Part shown: positions 8,635 to 17,487 of the stretch, piece after piece
How the letters are laid out: every line of letters begins with the position of its first letter
Numbering within the stretch: the first letter of the stretch is position 1
Assembly: GCA_963765135.1 (NCBI GenBank)
Contig: CAVXUX010000002.1
Coordinates: 806,001-870,000, forward strand
Source: JACVRW01 sp963765135
GTDB lineage: Bacteria; Actinomycetota; Thermoleophilia; Solirubrobacterales; Thermoleophilaceae
Direction: 5' to 3'
DNA: 64,000 bases
Position numbers and translations under genes: made by a program
Notes under the pieces: generated by a model
Database searches by the model: none
Told to the model about the DNA's origin: nothing
Seen by the model: the letters and a program-made list of their open reading frames with translations, nothing else

Positions 8635-11600
8635 CTAGACGGCGCGGCCGCGCGCTGCGGCGCGCCGCGTCGCAGCAGCCAGGCCGACAGCTCGTCCGCC
8701 GGCAGCGGCCGGCTGAGGTAGTAGCCCTGCGCCACCGTGCAACCCAGGTCGCGCAGGAGGTTCCAGGTCGGCCCGCTCTCCACGCCCTCCGCCACGACCT
8801 CCAGCCCGAGGTTGCGACCGAGGTCGATCGTCGAGCGCACGATCGTCGCGTCGTCCTCGTCGCTCTCCATCCCGATCACGAACGAGCGGTCGATCTTGAT
8901 CTGGGTGATCGGCAGGCGCTTGAGGTACGCGAGCGAGGAGTAGCCGGTGCCGAAGTCGTCGATCGCGAGCCGCACGCCCATCTCGGCCAGCTCCTCGAGG
9001 ATCGCCTTCGTGCGCACCGGATCGGTCAGCACGGCGTCCTCGGTGATCTCCAGCTCGAGCCGGTCGGCGTCGAGGTCCCACGCGCCGAGCAGGCCCTTCA
9101 CCTGGGCTGGGAACTCCACGTCGAGCAGGTTGCGCGCGGAGACGTTGACGGCCACCGCCAGCTCTAGCCCCTTGCGCTCCCAGGCCTGGCACTGCCTGAG
9201 CGCCTCGCCGATCACGTAGAGCGTCAGGGGCCGGATCAGGCCGGTCTGCTGGGCGAGGGGGATGAACTCGCCGGGGCCGATCAGGCCGCGCTCGGGGTGC
9301 TTCCAGCGCAGCAGCGCCTCGACCGAGCGCACCTCGCCAGTGTCGAGCACCGCCTGCGGCTGGTAGTGGAGCACGAGCTCGTGCTTCTCGAGCGCCCGGC
9401 GCAGCTCGCCGACCAGGGTCAGCCGCGCCAGGTCGAGCTGGTGCGTGCTGCCGTCGAAGAAGCCGTAACCGGTCTTCTCCTCCTTGGCCGTGTACATCGC
9501 GACGTCGGCGGCGCGCAGCAGCGTGTCGGCGTCCATGCCGTCGTCGGGGAACACCGCGATCCCGATCGAGGCCTCCACCACGAGCGGCAGGCCGTGCACC
9601 ACGATCGGCTCCTGCAGCGTCTCGACGAGCTTCTCGACCACGCCGGTCACGGCGCCGTGGTCGCTGGGGTTGGGCAGCAGGATGCCGAACTCGTCACCGC
9701 CGAGCCGGGCCACGGAGTCGGACGTGCGCAGGACGTTGGTCAGCCGGCGCCCGACCTCCTGGAGCAGCTCGTCGCCCGCGTGGTGGCCGAGCGAGTCGTT
9801 GACCTCCTTGAAGCGGTCCAGGTCCATGACCATCACCGCCACCTGCCCGCCGTCGCGGCCGGCGGCCTCGATGGCGTGCTCGAGGCGATTGCCGAACAGC
9901 GTGCGGTTGGCCAGGCCGGTGAGCGCGTCGTGGCGGGCCTGGTGCTCGTTTAGCTCGGCCTGCGCGAGCAGAGCCTGCTCGGCGGCCTTGCGCTTGCTGA
10001 TGTCCTGGACCATCAGCACCGCGAGCGCCGGCTGGTCGTCCGAGTTGCGGATGAACGACACCGAGCTGTTGACCCAAACGACCTGGCCGCCCTTGCAGAG
10101 GATGCGGTGTTCGACAGTGGAAGGGCCGAGCTCGCCGCGCGCCCGATGCGCGTACACGGACAGCAGCTGCTCGCGATCCTCCGGGTGCACGTACTCGACC
10201 GCGGCCGTGCCCGCGAACTCCTGCCCGCTGTAACCCATCAGCTCCTGCAATGCGGGGTTGGCGTCCACGATCAGCCCGTCCATGTCGAGGGTCATGATCC
10301 CGGCGAGGGCGCTCGTATAGGTGGCCTCGAAGCGCGCCAGCGTCTCCACCTGCCGGCGCTTGGCGTCGAACTCCGCGGCGCGGCTCACCGCCGAGCCGAG
10401 CACCACGGCCAGCAGCTCGAGCGTGCGGCGGTCGTCCTCGCCGAGGCGGGGACCGTCCGATGCGGTCATCACGTTGAGCGCACCGACCGGGCGATCGCCG
10501 TGGAACAGCGGGACGCAGATGTGCGAGCGGTCGCGCATGGTTCGGGCGAAGGCGCTGTAGAGCCGCGGGTCGCCCTCCGCGTCCTCGATCAGGAGCGTGT
10601 CGCGCTCATGGAAGGCGTAGCGGGCAACGGACTCGGCCAATGGGCGCCGCGTGCCGACGACGTGCGACGCGATGCCGGATGCCGCGCCGACCACCAGGTC
10701 GTCGCCGTCGATCATGCTGACGATCGCGCCCTCGGCCACCGTCAGCGCCTGCGAGCGTTCGACGATCAGCCTCATCACGGCGTCTAGGTCCACGCCGGCG
10801 GAGGCGATGTCGCGCTGGGTCTCGACCACGCGCTCGAGCCGCTCGCTGTTCTCGCGCAGGGCGATCTCGGCGAGCTTGCGCTCGTTGATGTTCTCGATCA
10901 TCGCGATCGCGGTCCGCGGCTCGCCCTCCACGGGCGGCTCGAGCCAGGCGCGCACGTGGACCCAGACGACCCCGCCGTCCTTGCGGATGTAGCGCTTGTC
11001 GTGGTCGTAGAAGTCGCGCTCGCCGGCCATCAGCTGGCGCATGTACTCCTTGGTCGACTTCAGATCGTCGGGATGGGTGAACAGGTCGAAGCTGCGCGAG
11101 GCGTGATCCTCGACCGAGTAGCCGAGCATCTTCAGCACGGCGCCGTTGACCTCGCGCGCGCTGCCGTCGGCGCGCGCCCGCACCATGCCGACGGTGGAGC
11201 CCTCGAAGACGGTGCGCCAGCGGCTCAGCGCCTCGACCTGCTCGCGCTTGGCCTGGAACTCGGCGGCGTGGCTCATCGCCGCTGAGATCACGACCGACAG
11301 CAGGTCGAGCGTGTTCACGTCCTCGTCGTCGAAGGCGTTCGGTGCTGGGGACAGCACGAGCAGCGCGCCGACCGGCTTGCCGCTGTGCAGCAGGGGCACC
11401 GCGACGATCGACCGCACGCCGGTGGCCCGCACGCGCTCCGGGTTCACGCGCGGGTCGTCGAGGGCGTCGTTGGTGATCAGCGAACGACGGTCGCGGATCG
11501 CGAGCCCGCCCAAGCTCGCGTCGAGGCTGAGCACCTCGCCAGCAGGGTGGTCGGGCGATCCGCGGGAGGCGCCGATGCGCAGCTCGCTGTCGCTCAGCAG

Positions 11601-12029
11601 GGCGACCGTGGCGCCGTCGGCGCCGGTCAGCTCCATCGTGCGCTCGCAGAGCAGACCCATCATCGCCTCGACGTCGAGGTCGGCCGTGGCCACGTCGCGC
11701 TGGGTGGCGATGATCTCGTGCAGCCGGTGAGCGTGGGTGGCGCGGTCCCCCGCGATCCCGAGGAACCCCACCAGCTCGCCGTGCTCGTCCAGCACGGCGC
11801 TCTCTTCCTCCACGCGCACGCGCTCCGGCACGGGCTCGCCGAGCAGCGCGTCGGGATCGTCGAAGCCGAGCGACCTGGCGAGCACGTCCGAAGCGAGCAC
11901 GAAGCGGCCCTGGGGGTCTCGCACGTAGCCGTGCTCCTCGGTGTGCGCGAGCAGGGCGCGCAGTATCCGGCCCTCTAGAGACCCCTCTTGCCGAGCGTCC
12001 GGCGGGTCCGGGGGACCTGCGCGCTCCAT
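8631..12029 (-). CDS. Multi-sensor diguanylate cyclase/phosphodiesterase (GAF-PAS-GAF-PAS-GGDEF-EAL)
   Basis: This 1132-residue cytosolic c-di-GMP enzyme has an N-terminal degenerate PAS, then GAF (about 110-260), PAS (270-390, YIRKDGGVVWVHVRA), GAF (400-560), PAS (570-690), GGDEF (700-870) and EAL (880-1120). The cyclase motif RLGGDEF is intact near residue 775, with an RTSD inhibitory-site motif five residues before it. The phosphodiesterase motif SVEALLRW is intact near 903, with the later DDFGTGYSSL loop. Both activities are therefore possible and probably switched by the sensor domains. There are no membrane segments. The four sensory modules suggest cofactor or small-molecule sensing, but no ligand can be named. 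Confidence 0.9.
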   Translation of the reverse strand: MERAGPPDPPDARQEGSLEGRILRALLAHTEEHGYVRDPQGRFVLASDVLARSLGFDDPDALLGEPVPERVRVEEESAVLDEHGELVGFLGIAGDRATHAHRLHEIIATQRDVATADLDVEAMMGLLCERTMELTGADGATVALLSDSELRIGASRGSPDHPAGEVLSLDASLGGLAIRDRRSLITNDALDDPRVNPERVRATGVRSIVAVPLLHSGKPVGALLVLSPAPNAFDDEDVNTLDLLSVVISAAMSHAAEFQAKREQVEALSRWRTVFEGSTVGMVRARADGSAREVNGAVLKMLGYSVEDHASRSFDLFTHPDDLKSTKEYMRQLMAGERDFYDHDKRYIRKDGGVVWVHVRAWLEPPVEGEPRTAIAMIENINERKLAEIALRENSERLERVVETQRDIASAGVDLDAVMRLIVERSQALTVAEGAIVSMIDGDDLVVGAASGIASHVVGTRRPLAESVARYAFHERDTLLIEDAEGDPRLYSAFARTMRDRSHICVPLFHGDRPVGALNVMTASDGPRLGEDDRRTLELLAVVLGSAVSRAAEFDAKRRQVETLARFEATYTSALAGIMTLDMDGLIVDANPALQELMGYSGQEFAGTAAVEYVHPEDREQLLSVYAHRARGELGPSTVEHRILCKGGQVVWVNSSVSFIRNSDDQPALAVLMVQDISKRKAAEQALLAQAELNEHQARHDALTGLANRTLFGNRLEHAIEAAGRDGGQVAVMVMDLDRFKEVNDSLGHHAGDELLQEVGRRLTNVLRTSDSVARLGGDEFGILLPNPSDHGAVTGVVEKLVETLQEPIVVHGLPLVVEASIGIAVFPDDGMDADTLLRAADVAMYTAKEEKTGYGFFDGSTHQLDLARLTLVGELRRALEKHELVLHYQPQAVLDTGEVRSVEALLRWKHPERGLIGPGEFIPLAQQTGLIRPLTLYVIGEALRQCQAWERKGLELAVAVNVSARNLLDVEFPAQVKGLLGAWDLDADRLELEITEDAVLTDPVRTKAILEELAEMGVRLAIDDFGTGYSSLAYLKRLPITQIKIDRSFVIGMESDEDDATIVRSTIDLGRNLGLEVVAEGVESGPTWNLLRDLGCTVAQGYYLSRPLPADELSAWLLRRGAPQRAAAPSS

Positions 12030-12060
12030 CTTGGTGAATATCGGCTGATTGGCCCGCTAG

Positions 12061-12814
12061 CTAGAGCACCGCTTGCAGCGCCGTGGCCAGGCCCGCGACC
12101 ACCAGGATCCCGCCGATTCCGCGCAGGAGCTGCTGCTCGCTCATGCGGCCGGTGAGGCGGGCGCCGATCAGGGCGCCCGGGACCGACGCGGCGGCGCCGG
12201 CGCCGAGCGCGGTCCAGTCCACTCCGCCGGGCAGGTGCCCGACCACGCCGGCGAGGCCGACCCAGAAGCCCACGGCGAGGTTGGTGCCGACCGCGCGCGA
12301 GGGCACCTCGCCGACCCAGCGCAGCAGCGCCGGCATGCGCAGCGCGCCGAGGATCAGGCCCACGAGCCCGCCGAGCACGCCGATCAGCGCGCCCGACACC
12401 ACCGCGGCGCGCACGTCGAGCGCGTCGCCGTCGGCCTCCGTGCGCGGCTGTGGCTTGCGCCGCAGCAGGTCGACGCCGAAGTAGACGCAGCGCCGCGCCG
12501 ATCACGAGCAGCAAGGCCGTGTCCGGGATGGCGCCGGAGATCAGGCCGCCGACCACGGCGCCGGCCATCGAGGGCGGAGCCATCCAGGCGAACAGCCGCC
12601 AGTTGATGCGCCCGGCGCGGATGTGGGCGATGGCCGCGGCGAAGGCGGCGACGCCCGAGATGCCGATGTTCGCGCCGGCGCCCGCGGCGGGGGAGGAGGC
12701 CACCAGCAGGACGGCCGGCAGGCGGATGTTGCCGAGCACGAGGCCGAGCGCACCGCCGGCGCAGGCGACGACGAAGCACCAGACGCACAGCGCAGCGAGC
12801 TCGAGCGGGTCCAT
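12061..12814 (-). CDS. TauE/SafE family permease
   Basis: The product is an eight-helix membrane protein of the sulfite exporter TauE/SafE family with its internal repeat: LGLVLGNIRLPAVLL in the first half and LVGLILGALRMPALLRW in the second. The two halves are in different frames. An extra base near 12488 (in GAALRLYFGVDLL) splits them, and joined they give about 250 residues, the usual family length. The transported ion is unknown; family members move sulfite, sulfoacetate or other small anions. It is divergent from the metal-binding lipoprotein at 12900. Confidence 0.8.
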
Positions 12815-12862
12815 GGCGGGCAGTCAGTCTTACGGGTGCGAGAGATGTGAACGGCGCTCGTA

Positions 12863-12899
12863 TTGAGAACCATTCTCACTTGTGTATCCTGCGCCGCCG
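12863..12899 (+). promoter_or_regulatory. Promoter with Fur/Zur-type operator, probably leaderless
   Basis: A perfect inverted repeat TGAGAA-CCA-TTCTCA (12864-12878) resembles Fur-family (Fur/Zur) boxes. It overlaps a TTGAGA -35 candidate at 12863-12868. A TATCCT -10 candidate follows at 12885-12890 after 16 bases. The ATG at 12900 is only 9 bases further and has no Shine-Dalgarno sequence, so the message is probably leaderless. A Fur-family regulator is encoded nearby at 16249. The repeat is seen directly; metal control is inferred. Confidence 0.65.
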
Positions 12900-13808
12900 A
12901 TGCGTTCCCTCTCGTCCGCCGCCGTCGTCGCCGTCCTGCTCGCCGCCGTCATCGGTTGCGGCAACGGCGACAGCGGGGGCGACGCGGACGTCACGGTCGT
13001 CGCCACCACCACCCAGGTCGCCGACCTCGTCGCGAACGTGGGGGGGAAGCGCGTCGCACTCGATTCGATCCTGCGCCCCAACTCCGACCCGCACGAATAC
13101 GAGCCCCGTCCCAGCGACGCGGCCGCGCTGGCGAAGGCCGACGTCGTCTTCAGCTCCGGCGGCGACCTCGACGAGTGGCTCGACGAGGTCGTGGACAGCG
13201 CCGGCGGCGATGCCAAGCAGGTCACGCTGATCGATTCGGTCAAGCGCGAGGGGGACGATCCGCATTGGTGGCAGGACCCGCGCAACGCGATCCTCGCCGT
13301 CGCGGCGATCCGCGACGCGCTTATCGACGCCGACCCCGCGGGCCGCGCCGGCTATGAGCGTCGCGCCGCCGTGTACACGGCCAGGCTGCGCCGCCTCGAC
13401 GCCGACGTCGCTCGTTGCATCGATCGCGTGCCGCAGGCCAAGCGCAAGCTCGTCACCACCCACGACGCGCTCGGCTATTTCGCCGCGCGCTACGGCATCG
13501 AGGTGATCGGCGCGGTGATCCCGTCACTGTCCACGCAGGCCCAGGCCTCGGCCAAGGACGTGAACGAGCTGGTCGGCCAGATCAAGCGCGAGGGGGTGGA
13601 GGCGATCTTTCCCGAGGCGTCGCTGTCGCGGCGGCTCGAGGAGGCGATCTCGCGCGAGTCGGGCGCCGAGGTGGGCGGCCAGCTCTGGGCGGACACGCTT
13701 GGCCCCGCGGGATCCTCGGGCGCGACCTACATCGGCGCGATCCGCGCCAACGCGGCCGCGCTCGCCGAGGGCATGTCCGGCGGCGACGTGACCTGCGAAT
13801 TCAGGTGA
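12900..13808 (+). CDS. Zinc/manganese ABC transporter substrate-binding lipoprotein (ZnuA/AdcA family)
   Basis: The product is a cluster A-I solute-binding protein for Zn2+ or Mn2+, 302 residues from the ATG at 12900; an upstream GTG at 12882 would spoil the signal peptide. The lipobox is AAVIGC. Family motifs are VVATTTQVADLVANV, NSDPHEYEPRPSD (first metal His), DDPHWWQDPRNA (second), THDALGYFAARYG (third) and the final Asp region LWADTLGP. The usual His-rich loop is absent. No permease or ATPase gene lies nearby, so it must work with a transporter encoded elsewhere. Expression is probably metal-controlled through the operator overlapping its promoter. Confidence 0.87.
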   Translation: MRSLSSAAVVAVLLAAVIGCGNGDSGGDADVTVVATTTQVADLVANVGGKRVALDSILRPNSDPHEYEPRPSDAAALAKADVVFSSGGDLDEWLDEVVDSAGGDAKQVTLIDSVKREGDDPHWWQDPRNAILAVAAIRDALIDADPAGRAGYERRAAVYTARLRRLDADVARCIDRVPQAKRKLVTTHDALGYFAARYGIEVIGAVIPSLSTQAQASAKDVNELVGQIKREGVEAIFPEASLSRRLEEAISRESGAEVGGQLWADTLGPAGSSGATYIGAIRANAAALAEGMSGGDVTCEFR

Positions 13809-16194
13809 CGGCGGGCTCGGGCTCCGGCCGCTGCTCGCGGTCGCGCTTGTCGAAGTAGTCGCCGCCCTCGATGCTGATCGGCGGCAGCACGCGGTCCAGC
13901 CACTTCGGCAACCACCACGCCCGGTCACCCATGAGCGCCATGACCGCGGGCACCGCGAGGCAGCGCACGATCGTCGCGTCGATCGCGATCGCCACCGCCA
14001 ACCCGACGCCGAACTCCTTGACTATGGCGTTGCCGTTGAGCACGAAGCTCGAGAAGACACAGACCATGATCAGGGCCGCCGAGGTGATCACCCGGCCGGT
14101 GTTGGCAAGACCGTCCACGACGGCCTTGTGCGCGTCGCCCTCCTCCTTGTAGTGCTCCTGGATCTGCGTCATCAGGAACACCTCGTAGTCCATCGACAGG
14201 CCGAACAGGATCGCGAACATCAGCAGCGGCACGTAGCTCGCGATCGGCACCGCGCCGTCGAGCCCGATCAGCTCCGCTCCGTGGCCCTCCTGGAAGACGA
14301 AGGTGACGACGCCGTAGGCCGCGCCAACCGAGAGCAGGTTCGCGATGGCCGCCTTGAGCGGCACCAGCAGCGACCGGAAGGCGCACATCAGCACGATGAA
14401 GCTCAGCCCCACGACGATCAGGATCATCTGCGGCAGCTTGTCGGCGATGCGCGCGGCGAGGTCGATGTAGCCGGCCGTCTGGCCGCCCGCGAACACGGTC
14501 ATGTCCTTGCCCTTGATCGCCTTCGGGACCACCGTGTCGCGCAGCCGGTTGACCGTGTCGATCGTGTCCGGGTTGGACGGCGCGGTGGTCATCACCGCCG
14601 TGAAGACCGCGACCGTGCCCTTCTTGTCGACGGTGGCGGGCGAGACCGACTTGATCCCCGGGTCCTTCTTGATCGCGTTCTCGAGGTCGGTCAGGCGCGT
14701 GTCGGTCGCCGGCGACTCGGCGAGCTGCTTCTGCTGGGCGAGCTGCTGCGACTGCGACGCGGTCTGCTGCTGGACCTGCTGCTGCGCCTGCGCCTCCGGC
14801 ACGCCCTGGGCCTCCAGCTGCTGCTCCTGCTCGGCGATCTGCTGGTTGAGCTGGTCCTGCTTCTGGTTGACCTGCTTGATCTGGCTCTGGTCGGCCTTCG
14901 CCGGCGAGCCCAGCTCGACCCCGATCAGCAGCGGCCCGTTCGAACCCGGGCCGAAGCCCTGGGTCATCAGTTCGAACGCCTGGTGGGCCGTCGTCGACTT
15001 GGGCAGCTCGCTGTTGTCGGAGGCGCCCAGCTCGAGGTCGAGCACCGGGAGCGCCAGCACGAGCAGGAAGGCGACGCTCGCCACCAGCGAGCGCCACGGG
15101 CGGTTGACGACGCCGCGCGCCCAGCGCGCCCAGCCGTGCGGCTGGTGGTCGTCGGGGTGGGTCCTGCCGAGCTGCACCCGCAGGGAGTGGATGCGCTCGC
15201 CGAGGGCGCCCAGCAGCGCCGGCAGCAGCGTCACCGCCGCGGTCACCGCGACCAGCACGGCCACGGCAGCGCTGTAGCCCATGTTGCCGACGAACGGGAT
15301 CCCCGAGAACACCAGCGACACCAGCGCGATCACCACCGTGATCCCCGCGAAGACGACCGCACCGCCCGCCGTGGCCGCGGCGCGCGCGATCGACTCGCGC
15401 ATCTCCATGCCGTCCTTCAGCTGCAGCTTGTGGCGCGTGACGATGAACAGCGCGTAGTCGATCCCGACGCCGAGGCCGATCATCGTCGCGAGCGTGGGCG
15501 CGACGCTGGGCACTTCGATGACGTGACCGAGCAGCTTGATGATCGCCAGCGACGCGACCAGTCCGAGTACCGCGGTGACAATCGGCAGCAGCATCGCCGT
15601 CACCGTGCCGAAGGCGAACATCAGGATCACCACCGCGGCGGCTAGGCCGATCGCCTCGCTCGACTCGGTGTCGGCCTTCGAGACCGCCTGTCCGAGGTAG
15701 CCGCCGGTGGCGACCTTCAGCCCGGCTTTCTCGGCCGGCTCTTCGGCGTCGACGACCTCCTGTGCCTCCTCGTCGGTGAGGTCGCCCTGGTTCTCGGTCA
15801 GCGTGACCGAGATGTAGGCGATCTTCTTGTCCTTGCTGATCGCGCCCTTGCCGGCGTCGCTGAAGGGGCTGACCGCGCGCTGGACGACGTCCACCTTGCG
15901 CAGCGACTTGACGGTGTCCTCGACGGCCTGCTTGTTCTTCGAGTCCGTGATCTTCCCGGTCTCGGCCTTCATCACGACCGGGTTGGTGCCGTTGGCCTGG
16001 TTCGGCAGATGGTCCGACAGCAGGTTCTGCGCGTTGGTCGAGCCGGTGCCCGGGAGCGTGAGGTTGTCGCTGGTCTTCTCGCCGACGACGTTGGCGACCA
16101 CCGCGATCGCGATGACAGCGGCGATCCACAGCCCGATCACGGGCCAGTGGTGACGGCTGCAGAAGCCGCCGAGTCGGTAGAGCGGGCCAGTCAT
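13801..16194 (-). CDS. MMPL/RND family transporter with a Gln-rich coiled-coil insert
   Basis: This is a 797-residue exporter-like protein with 12 helices in two halves. The conserved MMPL membrane motifs are LGVGIDYALFIVTRH in the first half and FGLSMDYEVFLMTQIQEHY in the second. Its second extracytoplasmic domain holds an unusual stretch at about residues 430-500, rich in Gln, Ala and Leu (KQVNQKQDQLNQQIAEQEQQ and on) that reads as a coiled coil. Substrates of this family include lipids and drugs; none can be assigned here. It converges with the metal-binding lipoprotein, overlapping its end by 8 bases. Confidence 0.87.
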   Translation of the reverse strand: MTGPLYRLGGFCSRHHWPVIGLWIAAVIAIAVVANVVGEKTSDNLTLPGTGSTNAQNLLSDHLPNQANGTNPVVMKAETGKITDSKNKQAVEDTVKSLRKVDVVQRAVSPFSDAGKGAISKDKKIAYISVTLTENQGDLTDEEAQEVVDAEEPAEKAGLKVATGGYLGQAVSKADTESSEAIGLAAAVVILMFAFGTVTAMLLPIVTAVLGLVASLAIIKLLGHVIEVPSVAPTLATMIGLGVGIDYALFIVTRHKLQLKDGMEMRESIARAAATAGGAVVFAGITVVIALVSLVFSGIPFVGNMGYSAAVAVLVAVTAAVTLLPALLGALGERIHSLRVQLGRTHPDDHQPHGWARWARGVVNRPWRSLVASVAFLLVLALPVLDLELGASDNSELPKSTTAHQAFELMTQGFGPGSNGPLLIGVELGSPAKADQSQIKQVNQKQDQLNQQIAEQEQQLEAQGVPEAQAQQQVQQQTASQSQQLAQQKQLAESPATDTRLTDLENAIKKDPGIKSVSPATVDKKGTVAVFTAVMTTAPSNPDTIDTVNRLRDTVVPKAIKGKDMTVFAGGQTAGYIDLAARIADKLPQMILIVVGLSFIVLMCAFRSLLVPLKAAIANLLSVGAAYGVVTFVFQEGHGAELIGLDGAVPIASYVPLLMFAILFGLSMDYEVFLMTQIQEHYKEEGDAHKAVVDGLANTGRVITSAALIMVCVFSSFVLNGNAIVKEFGVGLAVAIAIDATIVRCLAVPAVMALMGDRAWWLPKWLDRVLPPISIEGGDYFDKRDREQRPEPEPAVT

Positions 16195-16248
16195 ACCGAG
16201 CCCCGGACAGTACCCCTGGCCGGGGGCGCTGGCAACTGCGTATACGCG

Positions 16249-16686
16249 CTAGCCGGCCACGCGGCACTCCGGGCAGCGGCCGCGGAGCGTCACGTCGTGG
16301 GCGTCGATCGCGTGGTCCACGCGGCGCGACAGCTGCTCGATCGCCTGCTCGAGCTCTCGGTCCTCGAACGCGGTGACCTCGCCGCAGCGCTCGCAGACGA
16401 TGTGGTGGTGGTGGTCGCCGCTGGGGTCGATCGGCTCGTAGCGCGCCACGCCCTCGGCGGCGTCCACGCGGCGCGCGAGCCGGAGCTTGTCGAGCAGGTC
16501 GAGCGTGCGGTAGATCGAGGCCACGCCCACGTCCTCGCCGCGCTCGTGCAGGCGATCGGCGATCTCCTTCGCCGTGACGCTGCAGCCGAGCGTCGCGAGC
16601 GTCTCGACGACCGCCGAGCGCGGGGCGCTCAGGCGATAGCCGTCACGCTCGAGCGTGGCGTGGGCGTGTCCGATCCAGTCCGCCAA
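16249..16686 (-). CDS. Fur-family metal-responsive repressor
   Basis: The product is a 145-residue transcription regulator starting at a TTG directly after the superoxide dismutase stop. A winged helix (RLSAPRSAVVETLA, VGVASIYRTLDLL) precedes a dimerisation domain with metal ligands in GDHHHHIVCERCGEV and a second CxxC in GRCPECRVAG. The two CxxC pairs form the structural zinc site. It could be Fur, Zur or PerR-like; the string of four histidines does not decide it. Co-transcription with Fe/Mn superoxide dismutase and a Fur-type box before a Zn/Mn lipoprotein favour metal homeostasis linked to oxidative stress. Confidence 0.87.
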   Translation of the reverse strand: MADWIGHAHATLERDGYRLSAPRSAVVETLATLGCSVTAKEIADRLHERGEDVGVASIYRTLDLLDKLRLARRVDAAEGVARYEPIDPSGDHHHHIVCERCGEVTAFEDRELEQAIEQLSRRVDHAIDAHDVTLRGRCPECRVAG

Positions 16687-17292
16687 TCAGCTCACCGCCG
16701 CGTAGCCCTCTGCCACCTTGGCCCAGTTGGCGACGTTCCAGACCGCGTCCAGGTAGTCCGGGCGCCGGTTCTGGTACTTGAGGTAGTAGGCGTGCTCCCA
16801 GACGTCGACGCCGAACAGCGGCGTCTTGCCGTCGGTGATCGGGTTGTCCTGGTTGGGGGTGGACAGCACCGCGAGGCTGGAGCCGTCGTGCACCAGCCAG
16901 GCCCAGCCGGAGCCGAACTGGTTCACGCCGGCGTTCTTGAGCTGCTCCTGGAAGTCCGCGAACGAGCCGAAGGCCGAGCCGATCGCATCGGCGAGGGCAC
17001 CGTCGGGCTCACCACCGCCGTCCGGCGACAGCCACTCCCAGAAGAGGCTGTGGTTGTAGTGGCCACCACCGTTGTTGCGGACGGCGGTCCGCTTGTCGTC
17101 GGGGATCTGGGAGAGGTTGGTCACCACCTCGGCGATCGGCTGATCGGCCCACTCGGTCCCCTCGAGCGCGGCATTGACCTTGTCCACATAGGCCTGGTGG
17201 TGCTTGTCGTGGTGGACGCGCATGGTCGCCTCGTCGATGTGGGGTTCGAGGGCGGCGTAGTCGTAGGGAAGCGGCGGGACTTCGTACGGCAT
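16687..17292 (-). CDS. sodA: Fe/Mn superoxide dismutase
   Basis: The enzyme dismutates superoxide to O2 and H2O2 in the cytosol. At 201 residues it has the standard two-domain fold. Metal ligands can be placed at His27 (RVHHDKHHQAY), His81 (HYNHSLFWEWL), Asp163 and His167 (DVWEHAYYLKYQNRR). The GGHYNHS and FGSGWAWL motifs are typical of the Mn or cambialistic types. An AGGAGCT-like ribosome site lies upstream of the ATG. The Fur-family gene follows with no gap, so the two are probably one operon. Confidence 0.95.
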   Translation of the reverse strand: MPYEVPPLPYDYAALEPHIDEATMRVHHDKHHQAYVDKVNAALEGTEWADQPIAEVVTNLSQIPDDKRTAVRNNGGGHYNHSLFWEWLSPDGGGEPDGALADAIGSAFGSFADFQEQLKNAGVNQFGSGWAWLVHDGSSLAVLSTPNQDNPITDGKTPLFGVDVWEHAYYLKYQNRRPDYLDAVWNVANWAKVAEGYAAVS

Positions 17293-17364
17293 CTCTCAGC
17301 TCCTTCGGTCTCGTGGTTCGGTCATGCACTCTATTCCCGGGTGCTCGCTAGGCTTGACGCGCCC

Positions 17365-17448
17365 GCGGCTGTGGCGGAACTGGCAGACGCGCAGGCTTCA
17401 GGTGCCTGTGTCCTTTGGGATGTGGAGGTTCGAATCCTCTCAGCCGCA
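17365..17448 (+). tRNA. tRNA-Leu (anticodon CAG)
   Basis: The 84-base sequence folds as a class II tRNA. The acceptor arms GCGGCTG (17365-17371) and CAGCCGC (17441-17447) pair fully. The anticodon stem CAGGC/GCCTG encloses TTCAGGT with CAG at positions 34-36, decoding CUG. A long variable arm follows and the T loop is GGTTCGAATCC. CCA is not encoded. A strong hairpin follows six bases later. Confidence 0.96.
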
Positions 17449-17454
17449 CTCGGC

Positions 17455-17476
17455 GAGCCCCGCTTCGGCGGGGCTC
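17455..17476. terminator. Bidirectional hairpin terminator between tRNA-Leu and the fatty acid hydroxylase
   Basis: A perfect 9-bp stem GAGCCCCGC/GCGGGGCTC closes a TTCG tetraloop. It lies between the tRNA 3' end and the stop codon of the convergent gene at 17488. There is no T tract, as is common for actinobacterial terminators. Confidence 0.75.
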
Positions 17477-17487
17477 TCGCGTTCTGG

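Noticed and set aside
14690..14905. Tandem DNA repeat in the MMPL gene
   Set aside because: The bases vary; the regularity is only the Gln-rich heptad composition of the protein, not a nucleotide repeat.
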